NCBI GenBank assembly: GCA_002914845.1
Contig: JXTC01000012.1
Span: 2,037,338 to 2,101,337, forward strand
Direction: 5' to 3'
Length of the DNA stretch: 64,000 nucleotides
Origin: Trema orientale
Taxonomy: Eukaryota; Streptophyta; Magnoliopsida; Rosales; Cannabaceae
Of the stretch, positions 57,410 through 64,000 are shown piece by piece (position 1 is the stretch's first letter; every line of letters begins with the position of its first letter). The notes beneath the pieces were generated by a model that did no database searches, had not been told where the DNA came from, and saw only the letters and a program-made list of their open reading frames with translations. The position numbers and the translations under genes were made by a program.

Positions 57410-58140
57410 TTCTGCCCCTTTTTGTTTCTAAATAATGTGAAATTAATAGAAATTCTCAGCAAACAAGTCAACAATACTGGCATGAATCACGTTACATGAG
57501 CCTTCCATAACAAGAGGAAGGTAAAGATAGTCACTATTCCTGTCAGACAGTATAAATCCAAGAAATTCAATGATTTTCAATCGGAAAGTTACTAGAAATC
57601 ATAAAATATATACATTATAAGCATGGAGCTCCATCCCAGTGTGTTTCCTTTTGTTACATTCAAAGATATTAAAATATAAACAAGTATTCTTTGAAAAATT
57701 TAAGTCCAGCAGGAAAGTTGGCAACATGTGCCACCAAAAGTAATCCTCTGAAATGCAAATGACAGTTCACAGAGAGAGAGAAAAGAGACTAATGAATATG
57801 GAAGCTAAAAGTTCAAATAATGGGGGGAGTTCCTCTCTATTATTGATTGCTCGTCATCATAAACATATTCTCAGTCCATTTTATAATTTACAAACAGCTC
57901 AATGTTTCCTTTTATGACTGACTACAAATGAATGAATGTAAGCTTTACTCCCTAAGCGTATATTTATATATAAACCTTGAAATCCTCATTTTTTTCCCTC
58001 TATCTACAACCCCTCCAACAGTTTCTACCCTTCTTAAATAATCAAAAAATTGACAAACATCAAAAAAATTTAAGCATTTTTTTTTTGTCTGAATCACAAA
58101 AGGTTACAGTATTTCCAAATCTACCTGTCCTCACTTCCAT
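57410..58140 (-). other. 3' flank and presumed 3'UTR of the NDRG gene
   Basis: No other gene. Transcription from the right ends somewhere here. An AT-rich stretch at 57955-58100 could hold poly(A) signals, but I cannot place the site. Confidence 0.4.
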
Positions 58141-58141
58141 A

Positions 58142-61100
58142 TTAAACTTCAAGCGAAACACGGGTTTTTATCGGTTTCAACTTCAATCCCATGCTTTCTG
58201 GAGAGAGGAGCTCTGGAGAGATACAGGATGGGCTGAGCGGGCTCCTTGGGCTATCACTGAACTGGCAAGGCCTATACAACCCATAGCCCATGAAGAAATA
58301 CTCCATAGGTATTAGCATTGCATGTGGCTGCTCCTCTGTCACCATTGACCCACAAGCCTGGACCTGTACCGACATTACATTCACATCCTTTGTTGAAACA
58401 TGCTATTCCACATTCATGCATTTCCAATGACAGATTATTCGGTAGCTAAATCAGAACATTGGTCAACTACATACCTCTACTAAGGCGCTAAATCTCCGAT
58501 CTAATTTTGCGGTCATATGGAGAGCCTCGGAATGAAAAGGAGAGCTATCCCCGACAAAAATAAGAGTGCGACATCTCAGTCTCTTCAAGCCTTCTGTAAT
58601 GTCAGGTCTCCTGAAAGCAAGAAAACGTGAATACAATATACCAATAGCCAACCCAAGAGAGAAAGGAAAGCAAGTCTAACAAAGTATATTACCCATTGAT
58701 TGCTTGCAGAAACCGCAAAACATTTATGCTTTGCCTCTCTTCTAACAACTGAAGCAATAAAGATATCATGGGCATCAGACGTGATAGTGATCAAGTAAAT
58801 GTGTCTTGTGCATGTTAAAAAAGTGAAACAGATTTTGGCAAGCATGCGGTAACTAGTAAAATTAAAAATAAAAGATAAGCTCCAGCACTAACTTTTCTGC
58901 ATGCATGTACTATATCCGACTCTGGGACTTCTGCGTTACCACGAACCTCCTGTTAAGATATACATCAAACTTTAACCTACAAAAGAAGAGGAAGATAAAG
59001 GAAAGAAGAAGGATGATGATAAAGTACCTTACTGAAATACCGCTGAAGCAAACAATCTTTAAGTAAACCACACATGCCATAAAAGTATAGCAAATTTGTC
59101 ATGACCTACAGATAAGAAGTTAACAATGATTAAATAAAACAAAATAAACTAATTGATTTGGAATAAAATAAAAATAAAAAGTAGCGGCTAAGCACTGGGA
59201 AGAAACCTTATTATAGATCCATTCAGACCAAGAAGGTGCTTTGCAAAGTGGAGATACAAGTATCAAACCAATAACACGTTCTCTATATTTCATCTGTGAT
59301 ACAGAATATTTATGAGTAAATCTATATTGACGTAACAAAAGAACATAGAACTAAGCTGCTCCAGAAGGGAACTTACAGCAAATAGGGTAAGAATATAAGC
59401 ACCCGCTGTCACTCCCATACACATAACGGCACCAAGCCTGAAAGACATACCAGAGAATAAGTTACATCAGTGACAACTTGTCCAAGAACATGTGCAAGGC
59501 AAAGAGAAAAGAAAACTCCCTCCTACACCCTCTCATCACAACTTCCAGTACTAACCCATGAAAGTAAAATATATAGAAATCCTAAAACTCAACAACCTGC
59601 ATGTAAAAGAAACATAACGAATTACCCAAAATAGTTTAGAACTTCGATTATCTGGTCTGCTAAATCATCAACAGAGGGCGCAGGATCATCTGCGCAAATG
59701 GGAGCAGCTCCTAACTGCAAGAACTCTTACGGAAGTGCCAGAACAGGGACTATGTTATTAACAGCATTCAATCATACAATATCTTTTGAGAAACAAACAT
59801 ACCAACATAAAAATAGGCAAGTCAGACCAGTGAACTCAAACCAAAAAATATACTGACCTCATGGCCAGGAGGACTGATATGGTATATGCAGAAGTTGTGG
59901 AGCAGCAAAGAAGCAGCTTCAGGACAAAAAAACAATCCTTGGAAACAAGACATATCTGCCCAATAGCACAATTATGAAACATTAAATTTGTTAAGAGTTA
60001 TTTAGTTCTAGGAAACAAAGGACATATACGTTACGAATCTTTGATGCTGATACAAAGATAACCCCCAAAAGAAAAGGAATAAATACACTCCAAACAACCA
60101 TCAAGAATAAGGCCAACAATATTGAAAGAATTGCACTTACGATTTAAAGCTAAATCAGGATAAGTAATAAGGGCTGGCTTGTCCGGGTCCCCATAGACGA
60201 TAACAGACACGTTGCCACAGCCAGTTTTAATAAGATGTTCCTGAAAAGGAGAATGACAAATTATAACAGTTGAACTTGAGTAGAAGATAGGAAATTTACC
60301 AAGGCGTAAGAAGAGAGGGGAGTGGGGGAGGGAAGGTGGGGGTGGGGGAGTGCACAAAGAGAAGGAAGTTGAGAACAATTACAATCTTCAATAGATACAT
60401 TTTAAAACAGTTTAACTCTACCAAGGCACTTCTGACCATGTAGTTTCTTTAATTTTCCTCCATAATCTGCTAAGGTGTCTGGGGATTAAATAATGTGTAC
60501 TTTCAAAAGGGATATGGCCTTGATAAGACAAAACTATTATATCGTATTTCAAGCCTCCAAGTAAGGGCTAAGATCCAACACCACTCTTTCGGATTTATTA
60601 TCCCTGGAACTTCCCATGTGCACTTACCCCTTTCCAGGCAACTAGAACGAACCAGATACAATTTTATATATAACTTTTAAAAAGACAGATAAAACAAATA
60701 AGTATTCCAGATTTCAATTATTGCAAAAATTGTAGTTTTTGAAAAAGAAAAAGGGAAAAAGAGAAGTAGTGACAGTTAAAAAGAGACGCAAGGAATCTCA
60801 CATATATAAAAAGACACTGGTTTTAAACTAATTAATGACCAATAAAACAAGAAAAATCCATTGATGGTAAGACAAGAGTACCAGCTAGACTAGTCAATAA
60901 AATATAAAAAGATACAAGATAAGTAATGAAGAAAGGTATATCTTTGATTTCGTCACTTGACAGTAAACCAGCGGAGAATCCAATTTCTTTCCGATGAAAG
61001 AGCATCACAAACGAAGTAAAGAATCAAAAAGATAAGAAAGGAGAACAATTAACACCTACGTCAACGATATCAACAAAGAGAATTCACAGAAATACATCAT

Positions 61101-61970
61101 CCCATTTCACAATCCACATTAAATACCAAAAAAGTTTCACTCCTTCAAAAAATAAAATTAAGTATATCAATTAAAGTTTTAAATTAAGACATTTTTTCTC
61201 TAAGAAAAGTATAACATTTAGAATAAAGGGAGACTGAAATACACAGCTTTACCGAGACAGCCAGCAAAATAATGATAAAAAACCGTCCAAAGGCCTAAAA
61301 ATAACTCTTCCTCCATAAACTGAAAGATTGGTTTTTTTGTGTAATGCTTAAATGGGGAAAAACCCAAATTAGCAAATGGGGGAAAAACAACATTAGCAAA
61401 TAAGGTATGTACAGATCTGGCATTTACCGTATTCAAACGCCACACATCCCAAATGTAAAATACTCAACAAAGCCAAGTCAAACACAAATTCGAATGCAAA
61501 ACGATGAAAGGTCTTTCTGTTTCCAGAAAAAGAAAATATGGGGGGCTTGACCAACAAAAAGATAAAACATTTCTTATTGTATAACCAAACTCAGAAAAGT
61601 CAAGGACCCAAGTGAAATGAAATGAACCCAGGAATCAAAAACTCGACTTGCCCAGTTATTTTCTATCGATTCGTACAAAAGGGTATTCATCGAATAAAAT
61701 TCCCATTTCGTAGACATTCCCGGTAAAATTAAAATACCCAAAAGGCTAAAGCTTCATATTATTGGACTCAAATGCAAAAAATGATTCATGGCACAAAATC
61801 CAGATAAAGAAAGAACACGAATAGAAGAAACAAAATGGAATTTTCTTTTTTCAGAAAAGAATAATAATGCATAAATATATAGCTTCGACTAGAAACTAAA
61901 AATCAACCTTTCCACCGAGATAGATCTTCTCCTCCATATCGACGGAGACGAAATCTTTAGATTCAGCCAT
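58142..61970 (-). CDS. NDL: NDRG/NDL (pollen SF21-type) protein, 11 exons
   Basis: N-myc-downregulated-like protein with a catalytically inactive alpha/beta-hydrolase fold. Arabidopsis NDL proteins bind the G-protein beta subunit and affect auxin transport, and sunflower SF21 is pollen/pistil-expressed. Exons on the minus strand: 61908-61970, 60141-60240, 59858-59955, 59626-59714, 59377-59437, 59207-59293, 59028-59105, 58893-58949, 58693-58748, 58475-58610, 58142-58363. All have GT-AG borders, and lengths sum to 1047 bp, 348 codons plus stop, in frame throughout. Landmarks: [20 protein letters not shown] start, [62 protein letters not shown] (nucleophile-elbow region), [25 protein letters not shown], and a Ser/Pro-rich tail. 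Length is normal for plant NDLs. Intron 1 is unusually long (1667 bp). Symbol given at family level; which NDL is not resolved. Confidence 0.95.
60241..61907 (-). other. Long first intron of the NDRG gene
   Basis: 1667 bp, AT-rich, no other gene. It includes a G-rich plus-strand tract (60317-60348), which is C-rich in the transcript. Open frames inside are not supported. Confidence 0.85.
60317..60348 (+). repeat. G-rich tract with quadruplex potential in NDRG intron 1
   Basis: G-runs of 4, 5, 3, 5 and 5 separated by short spacers on the plus strand (template strand of the gene). It lies about 75 bp upstream of the exon 2 acceptor in transcript order. Confidence 0.6.
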
Positions 61971-62090
61971 GGCCGTAGCTCTTGTGTCTCTCAAAGTCCC
62001 GAAGCCAAACAGCCCTCACCCTCTCTCTTTCTCTCTCTGGAACTCCCTCTCTCTCTTTCTCTCTCCCCAGGAAAAGTAGGCCTTGAGCTT
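61971..62090 (-). promoter_or_regulatory. GA-rich 5'UTR of the NDRG gene
   Basis: On the minus strand a GAGAGAGAAAGAGAGAG stretch (about 62018-62066) precedes the ATG. GA-rich leaders are frequent in plant genes and can bind GAGA-type (BBR/BPC) factors; function here is inferred. Confidence 0.5.
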
Positions 62091-62096
62091 CTATGG

Positions 62097-62105
62097 CTTA
62101 TATAC
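62097..62105 (-). promoter_or_regulatory. TATA box of the NDRG gene
   Basis: GTATATAAG on the minus strand, about 130 bp upstream of the ATG and just before the GA-rich leader. Confidence 0.65.
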
Positions 62106-64000
62106 AAAGCGATTCTTTCTCTCTCTAAACCGAGAAAATAACCAGCGGCTAACCTTCACCGACGCTCTTAAGACCCTTCTAAACCAACTTTTAACCGCCG
62201 TCTGTGGTCTAAATAGGAAAAACGACTTGTCGTTTTTTAGAAACGCTGTCGTTTTTTTTGGGTCGGGGGTTAGATTTTTACCATCTCAGCTTAACCATAA
62301 ATAGGGATTTTGTGCGTGTAAGTTTTATGGGATCCGATTTTTGACCAGAGGAGAGGGAATGATGAGCGGCGAGGCCACCTATCGTTTTGGGGTTTGACTA
62401 AAAGTGTTTGTTGGTGTTCTGGCAATGTGTACACCTGTCATTGGATACTCTTTTATGGGGTCCCATTTTACCTTTGTGGGGGCCATGGTCTTCTTTTGAG
62501 TTTTTTTTTTACATTTATTTATTTGGAAATTAAAAAAGTATAATATTTTGGGAGTCCTTAGAAGTTACAAAATTGTGGGTTGCTTGCCTTTGATTTGACT
62601 CAATGATTAATCATATTCCACACACTAATCATTATTTTATTATTATATTATTTCTTTTATATCAGTTTTGTTTTTGGTATTTTGGGATTTTGTTTGTCCT
62701 TGCTGTACTCCCTTTATTCACCTAACTATTTACTTACCACCATTTTGATAATTATGGAAAAAGTTCACATTTCCTTTTTTGTCTCTCCCTTTTCGAATGT
62801 TTTAATTAATTTTTCACCGGAAGAATGAGATTTTCATAATTGAAAATGAGGAAAGAGTGTAAGGGAATAAATATGTGATCTAGAATCAAGCATTTAATGG
62901 ATTAGAATGACGAGATTGCTAGTTCAATGTGCTACAAAAAATTACCACATTATTCTATAAATTTCTACAAGACCATATTTCATGTAATGAATACTTTGAT
63001 CTCAATCAAGTTTTGATGAAAACGACAATATCAATTTTTTCAATATTTTATTCTTCATTTTTGTTGAGACATCTAAATCTTTTATAGAGATCCAATCAAT
63101 TTACTATTGCTTTGCTGTCCTTTCAACTCAACAATATAAACATGTCTACATGCCTACCATACATTTCAATTGAATACAATGTCCAAACCCCACAAACCTC
63201 ACATTTCACCAATTTTAATATAAGGCTCTTTTTTATAAAAGGGACCTTGAAGTCATTCATGATAAGTACTTGTATGTGACATTGGTTCCTCAACTTGTTT
63301 TTTTGCCACATTAAGTGTATGCGTAATCAAAATTAATTCCAATTTCATTAAACTAATCAAAAAAGAAGTTTAATCAATCGAATACATCCGACCAAAAAAG
63401 CATCCTTGAACCTGTGTTTTGATTACATAGCCAACGACTAGATTCCAAGTCTTATTTTAATGCTAACACCAAACCCTTCTCTTTACTATTATTGTTTAAG
63501 CAAAATCTTAGACCTAACAATTACAAAGTTAAAATTTCTTATGCATATCTCAGTGCCTTGGAGAATTTAATGCTAGTAGATCTTGTAGTAATAATTCCAT
63601 GTATTATGTTCCCATATTTCTATATTACACACGTGAAATGCTCCTAATATGTCTTCTCCAATCAGTTTTCCTTTTACCCTTTTCCCTTTATGGCAAGTTA
63701 ATCCACCTATTATGTTAACATATAATGCTGGCTAAGATATTCCCAGTATGTGTCTCACTATCAGTCTACTCGTATCAACCCATATAGGCATATATTTTGG
63801 CAGATTCAATAATTTTCGCTGGACCACATTAAAAGAAAATTATGGTCTAGTATAGCCAAATGGGAAGTGCAGGACGTGTTTGTCTAGGCTTCAGCCTTGA
63901 GAGTCAACCGGTTTTGGAAGTGTCTCAATTCTAAACCCTCAATTCTGATCAAGTCGGCACCTGCATTGGAAAGCTAAATATGATAGGCGAAATGGGCAAT
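62106..64000. other. Upstream and intergenic region of the NDRG gene
   Basis: No gene recognised. The first 200 bp include two AAACGAC..GTCGTTT motifs (62218-62260), possibly part of the promoter. From 62500 onward the sequence is AT-rich. The last 150 bp become less AT-rich and could be the edge of a further gene outside the window. Confidence 0.5.

Noticed and set aside
58463..58845. Short minus-strand frames in the NDRG region as separate genes
   Set aside because: They are exons 9 and 10 of the NDRG gene running into introns; phases and splice sites join them.
1..64000. CRISPR array, bacterial operon or prophage content
   Set aside because: Introns, LTR/CACTA/MITE elements and plant protein families show a plant nuclear sequence. 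No regular spacer-repeat structure was seen; the short-period arrays have no unique spacers.

Overview
The window is nuclear DNA of a eudicot plant. It is AT-rich, has GT-AG introns, plant-type receptor-like proteins, F-box and NDRG-like genes, and dense plant transposon families (Ty1/copia, CACTA, hAT, Mutator-type and Harbinger-type MITEs, SINE-like tRNA heads). I cannot name the species from sequence alone.

Five loci look like intact genes. (1) A leucine-rich-repeat receptor-like protein of the EIX2/Cf type on + (about 1.3-4.3 kb). (2) A RING-H2 protein with an elastin-like nonapeptide repeat tail on + (26.1-26.8 kb). (3) A second, related RING-H2 protein on - (34.7-35.2 kb). (4) An F-box/F-box-associated protein on + (CDS 49.8-51.0 kb) with two apparent 5'UTR introns. 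(5) An 11-exon NDRG/NDL (SF21-type) gene on - (58.1-62.0 kb), whose exons I could join in frame to 348 codons. Two further RLP copies are dead. One at 53.2-56.4 kb carries many stops and frameshifts. The other is an antisense fragment split by a 5.2 kb CACTA element (27.9-34.5 kb).

Layout: 0-4.8 kb RLP gene; 4.9-9.6 kb tandem repeats, a MITE and repeat relics; 9.6-16.1 kb an old copia element with matching target-site duplication and decayed gag/pol; 16-21 kb CACTA-derived debris, a 490 bp direct duplication and a second MITE copy; 21-24.5 kb a second CACTA-like element; 24.5-35.7 kb the RING pair flanking the interrupted RLP pseudogene; 36-40 kb an LTR remnant with a nested hAT-like element; 41-47.9 kb two long palindrome-rich repeat arrays, each ending in a tRNA-like sequence; 48-51.7 kb the F-box gene; 51.8-52.7 kb nested TIR elements; 53-57.4 kb the RLP pseudogene and a tandem repeat; 58-62.1 kb the NDRG gene; 62.1-64 kb upstream and intergenic sequence.

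The functional theme is a small RLP (immune receptor) cluster that has partly decayed, with ubiquitin-ligase-type genes (RING, F-box) between the copies. I see no direct evidence that these genes act together. The most unusual signals are the two local RING paralogues with a stretched last zinc knuckle, the two palindrome arrays that share a tRNA-like terminus, a 291 bp MITE family with 9 bp target duplications, and the CACTA insertion whose removal restores an RLP reading frame.
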